Source of the DNA: Sambucus nigra
Taxonomy: Eukaryota > Streptophyta > Magnoliopsida > Dipsacales > Adoxaceae
DNA: 64,000 nt
NCBI GenBank assembly: GCA_949130495.1
Contig: OX422222.1
Location: forward strand, 275,828,109 to 275,892,108
Direction: 5' to 3'
The position numbers were made by a program, and so were the translations under genes. The notes below the pieces were generated by a model, which worked only from the letters and a program-made list of their open reading frames with translations, had not been told where the DNA came from and ran no database searches. Below, piece after piece: positions 34,972-47,419 of the stretch. Within the stretch, counting starts at the first letter, position 1; every line of letters begins with the position of its first letter.

Positions 34972-36335
34972 GATTGGGGAATTTGTGAATGTAAGAACCA
35001 TTGCTCTTGATTATATGCTTTTATTGAAAATATATGCGTACGTGGAAAAGGACTTGAAGGGAGAAATCTTCCATGTATGAAATCCCGTTGTTGGCAAGAG
35101 CCTACAAAATTAAGAGGCAACATTAAAGAAAATATTTCTAAGGCCAAATTTTGTCTCATTGATTCTTCAATTAAATTTTTATCTTCAAAATAAGAATGAA
35201 AAAATATTTTATCCATAATTTTGAGAGTGTTATAAGTTGAGGATCAATGAGTTTTCACAATGAGTCCTAGGTGTATCATGTTGGACGCTATTAATTTGAT
35301 AATCATTAACATTTTCTAGACTAGTGTGCATTGTGCTTATTTGTCCACTATAAGTTCACTTTATCTGTCAGTATGAGGATAAATCTGTCACTATGAGTTC
35401 ACATGTTTGACGCTAAATCTTTCTTTGATAAAGTAAATGCAGTCAAATAGAACGTCTTGGACATTTTTGAGTGATTGGGTCTTGATTCTTTTGCTTTTAG
35501 TTCACACCCCTTCACTCCATCCCACATATTTAGACACATATATACTATGCTTATGTGTTTTGTGTCTTGTTTGTGGTGTTTACACACACACACACAAGTG
35601 TTTGTGTGTGTGTCATATGTCTTTGGTATATTTTGCAGACTTATATATGTGGTATTATTTTTTTTAGTCTTTGCATTTGCATTTAATCCTTGTTTTCCAT
35701 GTGTTTTATCTTTAAATCAAACTGTTATGCTATATGATCATATCGGTATCTTTTATTGCTTGTTTACATTGGTATCACATGGTTCTATTTATATTCATTT
35801 TGGTATCATTTTTTGCATCAAAATTGTTATCAACTAATCATTGGTTGGGTTATTTGTGCTTTTGTTGGCATGTTGTATTTGTTTCACTTCACACTATTGC
35901 ATGATATTATTATTTCGTCTATATTTCAAATTGATATCACAAGTTCCCATATTTGAGGGGAAAGTAGTTTAGTATGCATTCTTTCTTTTCCTGAACAAAA
36001 AGGGGAGAAATGGTATCTTTCACTTTACTTTTAGGAGGATATCTTTACCTTAAGGAGGGACGTCTACCTAGGTGGGGATCGTTGGACATAGGAAAGTTTA
36101 TTCTTATGAAGATTTCATATATTATTATATTCTCTTTGCATTTGAAGGTGTGCCTAACTGTGAAGGTTAGAAACATGCAGTAAAGTTTATAAGTGAACAA
36201 ATCTACTCAAGGTGTATGAGTTGGTCAAGTTATACTTTTTTCTTTTGGGGTTGGGGATTGAACCTTTTATGATCTTGACGGCCCATAGGAGTTTTTATTT
36301 TGGGTTTTAACCCAGAATAGCCAAAGGGAGGGATT
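34878..36335. other. E1 internal, 3' part
   Basis: No gene. It contains an AT microsatellite (34928-34970), an AC/GT hairpin (35581-35611) and 'aaaaaggggagaaa' (35998-36011), and ends in the polypurine tract next to the E1 3' LTR. Confidence 0.5.
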
Positions 36336-37658
36336 TGTAAGGATAATTTTTTGAATAAAGTTAATTTATATGTTTTAGCTTATTTCATGTCTAGACAAAA
36401 CTCTTCGAGTTATAGGTTATGACTTGCGTTTGTTGACCTTTCAAGCTTATGAAGTGGTTTCTTGAAGACGTAATGGCCAAATTAGAAGATCTACATCATC
36501 GTGTCATGTTTCGTGATTATTTTCGTCTTCAGGTTCTAAGGATCTCAAGTATGAATGCGTAAATATTCTATTCCTTGGAGATTATAAATTTGGGTGTTGG
36601 TTTTTTATAAAATTATTTTTATTATGTTTTAAAACTTTTTTATTCTTTTTAATATTTTTTAGAAAGAAAAATATTTTTCTTATGACTTCATTAGAAAGAA
36701 ATAGGGTATGTCATTATTACGAGATATGGTACCTCATTAGTACAGGTTCCAACGAACTAACTTTGGCCTTCGCTAGAATTTCATTTGATAGCTCGTTGGA
36801 TAAGTGTTCGAACGAGATGCTATACTTCTTTCGATCGAGAAGCAAAGTCGTCTGAACGAGCCTGCAAGTTTTTGTTATTTTCGTGATTTTTCAAATTTCT
36901 TTTCATCCACATCTCGATTTTGGAAAACCTTCCATAAACAGGAGTGTGGAGCTGCATTTCTATTAGAGACAAAAACTTATATTTTAAATTCTCACACTCC
37001 ATCAAAAGCTCTCCAAAACCCTAGTTTACACCCAAGTTGTTTAGGATCCAAGTGTTCATTATATTATTCTTTAATATCCTATTTTGGGTGACTTTGGTTT
37101 ATTCCCTCTATCTGTTGAGAACCGTTTCATTCAATGGACCCCGTATTTGATGTTTACACACGGTGAATTCTATGTTTGTAATGTGGTAGTGAAGAGGTGG
37201 TGGACTTCGTTGTTCGATCCGCATCTGTGGATATTGATATGTGTGTGAACTTACGCATTGTGGCACTGCGTATGTGGAATCTTACATGCACTATGGAGTA
37301 GAGGTTGAAGACTGAAGAGCATCATGAGTTGTGAGGGCATCGAACTGTGTTGTATTGCTACTGTCCGTCTTGAGTGTTCCTCATCATAGTGAATTATATT
37401 TGGAAGGTCATCCGAGGTTTTTCCCGTTGTATATTTTCCTCATACATCGGGCATTGTGATTGCTTTACTTATTTTATCTCTCACTCATCTAAATGTATGT
37501 TTAGATCAAGATAAAATTGGATAATCTATTTAATCATAACTTATTCAATATTGGTGTAACATTTTACTTTGGGGTTAAATTGTTTAAGTTTAATATTTAA
37601 TTTGAAAATTTAAGAATTATCTTTAGCTTAGAACATTATATATACATGCACTTTCTCA
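36336..37658 (+). repeat. E1 3' LTR
   Basis: 1323 bp, partner of 8775-10307, lacking the 181-bp segment of that copy. Motifs such as 'gttcgaacgag' (36808) are shared. It ends TTCTCA. Confidence 0.75.
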
Positions 37659-37663
37659 TCTTT

Positions 37664-39570
37664 GATTCATTTTGGGTCAAATCATTTGTGAGTGAGTCGT
37701 ACTCATTGTCACATTTTGATCATTTTCATACTTTTTGTATGGATTTTCTTACATCATGCATTTTCTCATATGCTACAGACATTACTTAGTATGTATATAC
37801 ATATTGCATCATTCGTTTATTAAAAAGACTAAACATTTTTAATTCATTCTTTTTGTGATGTATGATTAAGTTTTATGTGTACATTGATTTAGTCTATGAA
37901 CTTAGTTTGAATGACGATTGAAACATCGATTCTTAACTATTTTATAAACATGATGATTTATTCAATGATATGTTTGAATTCACAATAAAATCATGATAGT
38001 TAAATTTTTTTGAAATCTTTGGTTATGATTTCTCTTTACACATGCACTTACATATCACTTGAATTATATGATTTTTTTATGCCTATTTCATGAGTACTTG
38101 ATCTTAAATCATGATTAAATCTTTATATCTAATCTTCATCATTGATTTAAAAATGTTTCTATGGACCATATGATAATTTTGTGTGATAAACACATTGACT
38201 TGATGGATTTGATTAACGAGATATATTTTTAAATTAGAAAGGGCTACTATCGGTGAGATCACGTTGATTTAAATTTAATTATCATAGATAGGTGTTTACC
38301 AATGTGGATGTGAAAGTAGTCATATGAAAAGTCATTTTATGATGTAAAGATCCAAAACCAAGTGCTAGAAAATTCAAGGCAAGCAAAACAAGATAGAGAT
38401 TTTTGAAATGTTATAGCACTATCTTGTATTATCTACTTCAGGGTTTATACATCAAATGAGTTACATGGTTAGATTATACCTTTTATAAGATCTCAAAAGG
38501 ATAGTAATGAAATGATGAACTTAAGCATGAATTGTAATTCATATTATTTGATCACGTGCATTCATTTGATTTTGATACTAATATTTTCTCATGATCATGT
38601 CGTGATTAAAATACAAAAGTTTCTTGATTTGATTCTAAATGGAATTTTGAACTATGTCTTTCAGTGATTAATGTTTGTGCTGAATATGCTCTTAAACTAT
38701 GTCATTAACCAAAGTTCAAGGAAAATGCATACAATAAATCATGTTTATCGTAAATAGCCTAAGCATGTTCACACTTAACATATTTTGTATCATATGTATA
38801 TATTGGGTGTGTGAGTTTTTATCAATGCCTTTTCATCTGAAATTTTATGCTTAAATGACAAATGAATGTCTTTACATTCATTTACATGCATGCATTTGCA
38901 TACATTTGGATCATTTTTTATAATTTGGGATTTTGGTTCAGCTAGCTAAGTTTATCTGGAGTTCATTCCCAAACTATAGATTCTTCTCATTTGGGTTCAC
39001 ATAATTAGAATTTCATACTCTTGACACAGCTGCATGACTCCATCTCAGGTATGCCTAATGGTGAAAACCATTGGCATGCTTCCTTTTTTAACTGTTCACA
39101 CGGTATGTGTTCAAATGACTCAAATATCTATTATACGTACAGACTATATAGAAAGTTCAAACGTGGGTTTTAAAGAGTAAAAGAAGGTTTAATTTAATTC
39201 CATTTCATTCCCATCATCCCATAGACTCTCCTATTTCAATTTTCATAAAGTAATGCAATGTTCTAGTCAAATTGGTGATTTGTTTTCATTTTGGTTGGGA
39301 TTTGTCAAGATTGGAAGAGTAAACCCTAGTTTTATCAAATTTGGGGTATTTTAAGAAATAACTCAAGTTTGTATTTATTTTTCAAATCTTTCACTTAAAT
39401 TGATCCTTATTAGATTATTATAGGTTATTATATCACTTGTTAGAGCCATCTTACACATTTGGCTTTGATTTGGGTAATTTTTGGATACTTTTTGCTATTT
39501 ACTATTACACATTCTTTGAATTGTATAAATTTCTAATTTTTGTGCACTTCCTTTGATATAGTTCATCACT
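37664..39570. other. No gene seen
   Basis: AT-rich sequence between E1 and E6, with many stops in all frames. 'catgcatgcatttgcat' at 38885-38901 is the only striking word. It may be the upstream part of the old gypsy-associated gene that starts near 39571. Confidence 0.3.
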
Positions 39571-39847
39571 ATGGGTCGTGAGAAGACTCTTGCATACAAG
39601 AGAGTAAATTCAAGAACCCTGAGTGGTTTGGTGAGACTTTGCGATCTCATGAGCATCTAGCTACTCCTTCGACTTCCCCTAACACTTCTTGTGCTCGTAT
39701 ATAGGCCTCAGGTGCCTCTATTCCTCTTCTTGAGATTACTACAAATACTTGCTCTATACAATTTAGTAGAGATGGTGCCTCGTTGAGGAAAGGCTTTTGT
39801 TACTTGTGTTATTAGGATGGAAAGGGGTGTGGATTTAACACATATCC
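39571..39847 (+). pseudogene. Start of a broken gypsy-associated gene, first piece
   Basis: An ATG at 39571 ('MGREKT') sits in a context like the ATG at 62993 ('MGKRAQ'). Another frame reads 'KNPEWFGETLRSHEHLATP'. The piece ends at the left TSD of E6 (39848). If E6 and the copia array are removed, it would continue at 49265-49865 and 61124-61565. Assignment to a plant transposon-associated protein is tentative. Confidence 0.25.
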
Positions 39848-39852
39848 AACGT

Positions 39853-40860
39853 TGAAAAAGTGGGTTTCAAAGGGTGTTTCAATTATATGTAAAGATCGTA
39901 GATTAGGTCATATAAAAGAAAATTTCAATTTAGTCCAAATTTTATCTTGATTAATTAGGCGAACCTAAACATGAAAGATACTGAATCAAAATAAAAGGAA
40001 ATAAACCATAAACACAAAAGACATGATAAGAGAACAATTTTTTTTTACACGGTTACAACTAGGTATTATAGAACGACACGAATAGATTTACATAACATAG
40101 AATCCACTAAGAAAATTAGTTGTGGCTTCCTTCCTAATTATTGACAACAAATGATGAAGATCCAGTAACACCTCACAACAAGCTCCACTTGCCCCAGTGT
40201 CCACCGATTTACCTCAAGAAACTTTATTGCTATCTTCAACAGTGAAGGATTAACTCCTTAATGTTTAGAACAAGAGATGCGTTATTCCGAGTTTGATAAA
40301 GTGATCTCAAATCATTCATAAGGTTTAGAACACATTTTCTTTGGTTTGGATCTCAAATCATCCAAGGGTTTTTATTCGAAATCAGATAAAAAAAAATTCA
40401 TTGAGTTTTTCAAACGAGGTACATCTCGTTCAAACAAAGTACCCTATCTCATCAAATAAACTTTCTAATGATATTCCAGTTCGGTCAATGCTTGGTTAAA
40501 AATATCTTGTTCGAATTATCATTCGAATCTATTCTAACAAGAATCGTGTACTCATTCGAATAACATCTAATGTTGTTCTAATGATTTTGAAATTTTTTCA
40601 AAAAAATATTTTGGAAACAATATTTTATGTTTTCAAACACTTTTATAGTCCCCTAAATAAATCGATCACACTAAATCACCCTCATAAACCTTCTTCATAT
40701 GATTGTAGCGACGATCTCAACTCTTCGATCTTCGATTGTTGCTTTCGGTCACTAAATTGTCTTAACTTCAAGCTCTTGAGAATCTACATGGTGATTTAGA
40801 GGTGTAATGAAATATGACAAAATTAAAAACATAATGAACATTTTAAAATTTTCTCCTAAA
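39853..40860 (-). repeat. E6 3' LTR
   Basis: 1008 bp, similar to the two halves of the right LTR (44257-44643 and 48586-49259). On the reverse strand it has CTATAAAA (40648-40641) and a TTCGAA-type motif cluster (40420-40600). Confidence 0.75.
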
Positions 40861-40872
40861 AATCTCCCACTT

Positions 40873-42388
40873 AGTCTACTCCTAAACACAAAAACAAAAA
40901 GACATTCCCTAAGGCAAGCTCAAATAATGTCCCTCATATGCCAAAAATCTTCATCGTGTGGTCCAAGATGTCATCATCTTTGCAGAAAATGACCTACACA
41001 CATCAAACAAATGAAATACTGTGATGCATGGAGTTTAAAGAAAACACAAATCTCCCCCATAATATGTTCTCTCCTTTTTGCCAATAATAGACATTGGGTT
41101 AGAAGCTAAACTTGAATAGTTAGCATCACGAGAGTTTAAATATAAAATATCATTCAAAGAATAAACAATTAAGCATATGCGATTAAACTTCAACAAAATA
41201 GCAAACTATTTTTGCAATTTTTTAGTATTTAAATTTACATATAAGTACAAATACAAACAGTCACGCCTTGGAGTAGCACGAAAATATTCGAATCATGAAT
41301 ATGTAATAAAATTATGTGCATTCAATGCATGGGAAAATCAAGAGAGGCATACGTAGCGGTGGTGCACGAAGTAAAGTAACACTCATAAAGAAATAACTCA
41401 ATTCAACCGTTGGTGTAAAATAATTGAACAAAGTGAAATTGACTCAACTCATACAAGTGTCATGAATTTTAATGCTTCTCAAATCAATAAAGCCAAATTA
41501 TTTAATATTTTTGAAGGAATTTTATGGTGCAAACCCATTGATCTTCAACTTATAACACCCTAAAAATCGCACATTTTATGCATAAACTCTCAAAGTTTTT
41601 CAAGGAGTCATATTGCTTATGTATAATGAAGCATCAATAAAATAAAAAAAAAATTGCCTTAGCACTTCTTTTTTTATGTGACAAAATCGTATTTTAGGCT
41701 CTTACCAATGTTGGCCTTTAATACAAAGAAAATTTCTTATTTTGTAGTCCATTTACATTGCTTAAACATAAACCAATTTGTTGATACAAAAAAAATCTCG
41801 GCAATGGTTTTTACAAAAAAAATTAGTTCCTAGTACATTTGGTTTTTTATTAAGTACAATTGAGACATCTTATTCAACTTATGTCAAGCAAGTAAAATGT
41901 TCAAAAAGTTCATGCATGTATGCAATCAAGGCGATATAATGAGTCTAGCATGAAGGTAGTAATTAACAATGACCAACGAAATGCTAAACATGCATAACTA
42001 AGCACGCAAATAAATGTATCCAAGTCAAAGAACCATGATTAAATCACATAAATGGATGGAATGAAGTTTTGATTCGAACATGTTAAATGTGCATCGATAT
42101 ATGGTGTAAGATAAAATACAAAAATGTTTTTGAAAATTTTGGAAACTTTTTCTAAAAGAAAAAAAATCTCATGGATTTTTTAAAATATACCCAATAGTAC
42201 AATCTAGTTGTAAGGATAAAAATGATTTCAACATAAAAATCACCCAAAACTAGAAATAAGTCAATACCTCAATCATTTGTTATGGTGGTGTTTTAGTAAC
42301 ACATAGGCATACTTTGAGATTCCTCCATTAAACATTGAGAAGTATTGACAAGAAACTCAAATTGCGCTCGAAGACTACCGATATCTCT
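40873..42388. other. E6 internal, no gene
   Basis: The place where pol would be expected on the reverse strand. Only short, low-complexity frames are present, and no RT, integrase or protease motif was found on either strand. Confidence 0.5.
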
Positions 42389-44100
42389 CTAGTGGTGTGG
42401 GGGATCATGTGTGTGAGAGACTCTCCTTAGCTTTAAACAAAACTCCCTAAGGTGACCCATTTGTTTGCAATGGGTACAAATATAGAGTTTTTTGGTTCTA
42501 CCTTGGTTAAAATGACTAGGAAAAGTTCTCCTTGGTGGGTAAGGTCGTGGCCCATAAGGATCCATCACAAACTTTAGAACCGATTTGAGTGCGATATTAG
42601 AAGTGGATGTACCTTCATAACCTATCACTTGCCTGTCTTTAAAACCTAAAGCATGACTATGAACATCTTTTTAACCTTCTTAGATGTGTTCTCTAAAGTG
42701 ACTATAAACTCTTGAGAACGTTCGAGATCTTTCTCCTATTGGGAAACATGGGATTCAAGCTTCTCACGAGTCTCCAATGATGCTTGAAGATCTCTTGTAA
42801 GACTAGACACTTTTTTGGTTCAAGTATTTCTTTTCCCTTCCCACAGAAATAAGTTCCTTACACAAATATAATATCATCGAGATCTTGCTCTTTCTCGAAG
42901 CTTTCAACTCCTTCTCTAAAGACAACACCCAAAGAGCCAAATTTCTATTTTACTTTTTTAATTTTTAATGACTCGGTGTAAAGTTAGGAGTATGCACATT
43001 GAAGAACTCATTCCCCATTACTCAAATCATCAACCTCACTCAAATAATTACCATCACACTCTCTGGAATGGTTCGACCCATTTTTTAGGCTATCAAATTT
43101 AGAAATGGGCTCATCAGCATGAGATGTACTAATAGTGCTAATGTGACTAGACATGAATTCACAAAAATTAGATTCATGGTGTGATTCATCCACAGAATCT
43201 ACCGAGTCAACATCACTATCGATAAGAGTGGCATTATATGCATCTTTGTCTTTTCCCAGATTCTTAAGTCTAGTGCTTCATTCATGGGCTTTATAACCTT
43301 TCCCCTTGCACTCATAGCATCTTTCCGATTCATCTTTCTTAAGATACACACATATAGCTTTTTTTATCATTCTCAAAAAAGTTCTTACTCGCTTTTTCAT
43401 TTTGTTTTTCTTAAAATTTTTATTTTCCACTTTGAAAAATTTTTATTTTTGAATTTGAGAACTTTTTTTGAATTTTTTAGAAAATAGGGATAGGTCATTT
43501 AGATTAATTTTGAAATCGAAGTCGAAAACCTTTTCTTTTCATTTAGCATTTAAAGCTATTCATTTATTTATTTTAAGTTTTGGGGAACATGTCTATTTCA
43601 TAAGTCTAAAGATCACCTCGGAGCTTTTCAAGCCTGAGTGTGTCTAGAATTTCCAAAGAGTTAAGGATGGTAACCTTCGTACTAAAACAAGATGGGAAAG
43701 ACCTTAGAATTTTTTTAACCACTCTCACTTCCAAAATTTGCTTACCCAAATTAAAACTAGAATTCATAATACCAAACAAACGAGCATAACACTCATTAAA
43801 AGTGTCAGTTTCAAGCATGCATATAGTCTCAAATTGTGTGGTGAGGTTTTAAAGCTTAGAAGCTTTCACAACATTGGTACCCTTATGTGTGAGTTGGAGG
43901 ATATCCCAAGCTTCTTTAAATATGGTAAATGTCATGATGCAACGAAATTCTTCTAGTGGACCATCACCAAAATTAGCATTTAAACCACGAGAGTTAAAAT
44001 TTCACAGTCTAAGATCATATATAATTCACGACTGGACTGAGACTAATGACATTTTCATTAGTCATTGTAGGAGGAGTCCACCCCCTTTCAACAGCCAAAC
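42389..44100 (-). pseudogene. E6 gag, copia UBN2 type, broken
   Basis: Read from 44100 downward: 'FKEAWDILQLTHKGTNVVK' (about 43915-43860), then in an open piece (43818-43606) 'FNECYARLFGIMNSSFNLG', 'VVKKILRSFPSCF' and 'LDTLRLEKLRGD', the UBN2 copia capsid pattern. A basic/acidic linker with stops follows, then an acidic piece (43193-43008) and a final open piece (42628-42389) with an intact zinc knuckle 'CTHCKQMGHLREFC' (CX2CX4HX4C). Gag would form particles and bind RNA. E2 has the same order and almost the same end ('KLRRVSH' versus 'KIGRVSH'), so both come from one ancestor. No protease motif follows the knuckle. Confidence 0.65.
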
Positions 44101-44241
44101 AAACATGCTCGTCAATCGATTTTAGCGATGATTTATTCTAGCTTTCAAATAGGCATAATTTATGCCATTAAATAAAGGTACCCTATTGTATGAATTATAT
44201 ACATAACCATCAGGATTCATCTAAATAACATATAAAAATAA

Positions 44242-44253
44242 GCTCTGATAACA
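44242..44253 (-). other. E6 primer-binding site (tRNA-iMet type)
   Basis: On the reverse strand TGTTATCAGAGC, one base off TGGTATCAGAGC, three bases after the LTR end. Confidence 0.7.
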
Positions 44254-44643
44254 TTTTGAGAAATCGGGTTTCGAAGGGGGTCCGGTTAGTCCAAATTTTA
44301 TCTTTATTAATTAAGTGAACCTAAACATGCAAGATATTAAATCTAAATCAAAAGAAACAAACCATAAACATAGAGGAAAGGATATAAGGAAAAAATCCCT
44401 TTAGGGGAAATCTTTTTTTCAGCACTATTACAACAAGGTAATACAGAACGACACTAATAAACTTAACAAACTTAGACTCCACTAAGAAATGTTGTTATGT
44501 TTCCCTTCCTTTTTATTAACAGCATGCGAAGCATATTCAACAAGGCTCCACAGCAAGCTCATCCTACCTCGGTATCCATCGATCAACCTTATAAAACTCT
44601 ATTCATATCCTTAACAGCGAGGGATTAACTCAACAAGGTTTAG

Positions 44644-45779
44644 TGTAAGTGAAAATATTTTAGCTTAGGCTCTTTATTTGTTTTATTTTTCACTTTGTCA
44701 TATTTAGCGTATACTGTTATAAACCGACACGTTGAACCAAACTCCAACATGTCCAAGTTCAAGACTCCACTACATCTTACGAGGGTATAAAACTTTTAGG
44801 ACTTCTTAACTTTTCAAAATTTTATTTGGGATGTTATTTTATAAAACCGAGGCTAGATTTTTTAGTTTTAAAATAAAAAAAATTAACCTCATTCAAACGA
44901 GATGCCTATCTCGTTCGAACTAAATGGCCTAAGGGTCGTTTGATCTCTACTTTGAACAAACATATAGCGAGGGCATATTGTTTGAATTTGTTCTAAGGTG
45001 GTTCTAACGAGGTCATTGTCTCCTTCGAACGAACTGCAATTTTTGTTCAAATGAAATGACAATCTCGTTCGAACAACTATTATTTCTGTTCGAACGAATT
45101 CGTAGCCTCGAATTTTATGTTCGTCTATAAATACCAGTTATGACTCCAGATTTCGTAAGACTTTTTCCAAAACGCTTCCTGCATATTTACTGCAAAAGTT
45201 TTCATGTTTTCTGTTACAAAAACACTTTTGATTCACAACTTTATATCCCAAAATAGTTTATGTGAATCATTTTAAAACCCTAGTTACGTATCATGGACAC
45301 ACTTGTGGAGAGAATTCTGGACGGCTAAATTTATGAACCCGAGGGATCACGACAAAAGAAGGCTGAAGGCTAGTCGATGGATATCGAGGGTGGACCACCA
45401 CCAGTGGATGACTCTGGACTGAGCCATTTCCTTTAGAGCTTTTGAAGACACCGCGCGTTATACTTGTGGGTGTACCAAGTAGTTTGTAAGTCGATAGTCT
45501 TATATAACTTTTTAAAGTACTGAAATATAGGTTTTGCCCTGAAAATGGATTTTTTTCGTATTTGTCATGTTTGATTACATGCTTAGTTTAATTTATGTGA
45601 TTGGATCATTTAGCTAAGCAAATATAATTTAATCAAAAATCAAAACTTACTAAAATTAAATTTGTGTTCTTGGGTTTTAAAATTTGAAAAATACAAAAAT
45701 AGATTTTTGTTATTTAGACCATCCTTTCCATGAGTGTTCATATGCGCTTAGAAGTGGTATCATAACATCCACTGTTACA
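44644..45779 (+). repeat. E5 5' LTR
   Basis: 1136 bp, TGTAAG...TTACA. TTCGAA-type motifs lie at 44888-45090, followed by TATAAATA at 45127-45134. An extra TGGTATCA lies inside the LTR at 45755-45762. Confidence 0.8.
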
Positions 45780-45781
45780 AG

Positions 45782-45792
45782 TGGTATCAGAA
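45782..45792 (+). other. E5 primer-binding site
   Basis: TGGTATCAGAA, close to TGGTATCAGAG. A second copy of AGTGGTATCA lies 27 bp upstream, inside the LTR end. Confidence 0.6.
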
Positions 45793-45882
45793 AAGGTTGC
45801 ACTAATTTATCTTGTATATCCTTATTTATTGATTTTTAGGGTCGTTGTTTATTCTTCTCTCGAATTTGTTTGTTTTCTCCTA

Positions 45883-46720
45883 ATGGATAAGCATAGTGAA
45901 AATTTATCTCGATTGAATTTGAAGTTTGCAAAAATAATTAAAATTCTTGAAAAAGAAAATGTTTGTTTTAAAGTTGCTATGGAGCTTTTGTAAACTATTC
46001 AAACTCAAAGAGATTTTTTCGTGAGAAATTTATGGACATGAACCGTGATTTTAATATTTTAGAATAGTCCAAGAAAGAGAGTGATGATAGAGTTCGAGTT
46101 TTAGAGAGAGAATTAGAGGACTTTAAATTTTCTAGGGGTTGTGAACGTGCCAATGAGGATAATGAAAAATTAATTTTAGATTTATAAGCACGTGAGAAGA
46201 CTCTTAGGGATAAACTTTCTTGTATTGAGTGGGAGAGAGATAATCTTCTAGAAATTATTGAATGTATGAAGAAGGAGTCCCTAAAACTTAAAAAGTCTAA
46301 TTCTTTGCTTAAGTCTAAAATTTTTAAGCTAAAAGAGGATCTAAAAGGCTCGAGTAGTTTTGATAGTGATGATACTGGCTCCCATATTTCTAATGATTTC
46401 GTCGCTAAAGCCAAGATCATTATTTATTTTAGAGGGTCAATTGCATACAAGGCATTAGAAAAGTTCAACCCATAGGTAACATTCCTCGTGTTCACACATG
46501 TTAGCATTGTGGTAATAAAGGTAACCTTAGGCATTTTTGTTATGATCTTGGAAGAGGTCCTAGGAAGTTGAACTCTAGTGTCCCTTTAGTTCTCAAAACC
46601 CGACGCATTAAGTATAAATCTATTTGGGTAAGGAAATCCATTTCGAAGGCGCTAGATGTTAAACTAGTTGATTCTCGCATGCTTTCACATGAATCTTCAC
46701 TGTTATATCGTATGGGTGAT
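45883..46720 (+). pseudogene. E5 gag tail: coiled coil plus CCHC
   Basis: An ATG at 45883 gives 'MDKHSENLSRLNLKFAKIIK' and 'ILEKEN', ending at a stop near 45991. After a frameshift comes a charged, leucine-rich coiled coil ('SKKESDDRVRVLERELED', then 'MKKESLKLKKSNSLLKSKIF' at 46266). An open piece ends '..KALEKFNP' at 46473, a stop follows, then a knuckle 'CGNKGNLRHFC' with its first part hit by a stop (about 46498-46545) and 'LDVKLVDSRMLSHES'. No UBN2 capsid domain is present, as in E1. E1 and E5 share the order down to the stop after 'NP', so this is an inherited short gag. It may bind RNA or pair with a partner's Gag; that is inference. Confidence 0.6.
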
Positions 46721-47404
46721 TGCCTATATGATTTTGTTTGTCGTATTCTAGTTTTGTTTCATGATATATGTTTGCTAGTGTTATACATGTGTATATTTTG
46801 TATTATATTTTCCTTTTATTGATTCATATTCAAACAATACTGAAAGATCTTATTTGTCTTTTAAATTAGAGTTTGTTTTCATATTGAAAAAATTTAGAAA
46901 AACTCAAAAAGATTTTGTATTTTTGTGTATTTTAGTTTTTCACATTTGGTGTGGCGTATTCGTTTATTTCAATCTGATTCACTCAGTCATTTCCATGTGT
47001 CTAGGACATTTGTTTATGATTACAGATAATTATATTGTTCTTAACCATGTTTTGTGGAGTTATTTCGAACTTGATTTTCTTTATGGGTTCAACTTTGCAT
47101 ATGCCTTCGAACACACATGCATGAGATTTTTGAGTTTGTTTGATGAGTTTGTTTTATGGGAGAGTTTTTATTTCAAACCCTATGCGTCATGGCATTTTCT
47201 TGGTTTCGTGTGTGTCGGTATCCAAGAGGAAGAACGTATTACACCGGATGAAGAAAAAGTTGCCAAAGGTAAGATCAAGATGAGTTTGAAGACAACGTTT
47301 ATATATGTTGTTCCATTTCTAGGGTTTGGGAAGGGTATTTGGATTTTTGTCATAGAGGGGTAATTATTTTAATTTGAATTTTGGTTAGTTTTGTAACGGA
47401 ATTG
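46721..47404 (+). other. E5 internal behind gag
   Basis: A 169-codon open frame (46854-47363) is rich in F, Y and I and hydrophobic, with no motif I know. No equivalent open frame is seen in E1 or E2 at the same place, so I treat it as chance until shown otherwise. Confidence 0.3.
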
Positions 47405-47419
47405 CCGAAGGGGGAGATT
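47405..47419 (+). other. E5 polypurine tract
   Basis: 'ccgaagggggagatt' directly before the 3' LTR, the same arrangement as in E1 (36319-36335) and E2 (33767-33783). Confidence 0.75.

Larger units (their letters stand above)
8775..37658 (+). mobile_element. E1: gag-only LTR retrotransposon, split by nested insertions
   Basis: The two LTRs (8775-10307 and 36336-37658) are similar along their length, start TGTAAGGATAA and end CTCA. The left is followed by a tRNA-iMet primer site, and the right is preceded by a polypurine tract in 'agccaaagggagggatt' (36319-36335). Flanking 5-mers are TCTGT (8770-8774) and TCTTT (37659-37663), a TSD with one mismatch. The own internal part is about 2.8 kb (10308-11677, a short piece at 19284-19298, and 34878-36335) and encodes only a coiled-coil/CCHC gag tail. 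The rest is nested: E3 at 11678-19278 and E2 at 19299-34872. Sequence to the left of E3 and to the right of E2 joins into a stretch resembling the uninterrupted relative E5 near 47130-47180, supporting the nesting. Confidence 0.75.

Noticed and set aside
37664..39570. Possible host gene or promoter between E1 and E6
   Set aside because: No frame, splice-site pair or recognisable motif; only AT-rich sequence.
46854..47363. 169-codon hydrophobic frame in E5, possible membrane protein or env-like gene
   Set aside because: F/Y/I-rich from T-rich DNA, not kept open in E1 or E2 at the matching place, and no signal peptide or conserved cysteines. Left as unassigned.
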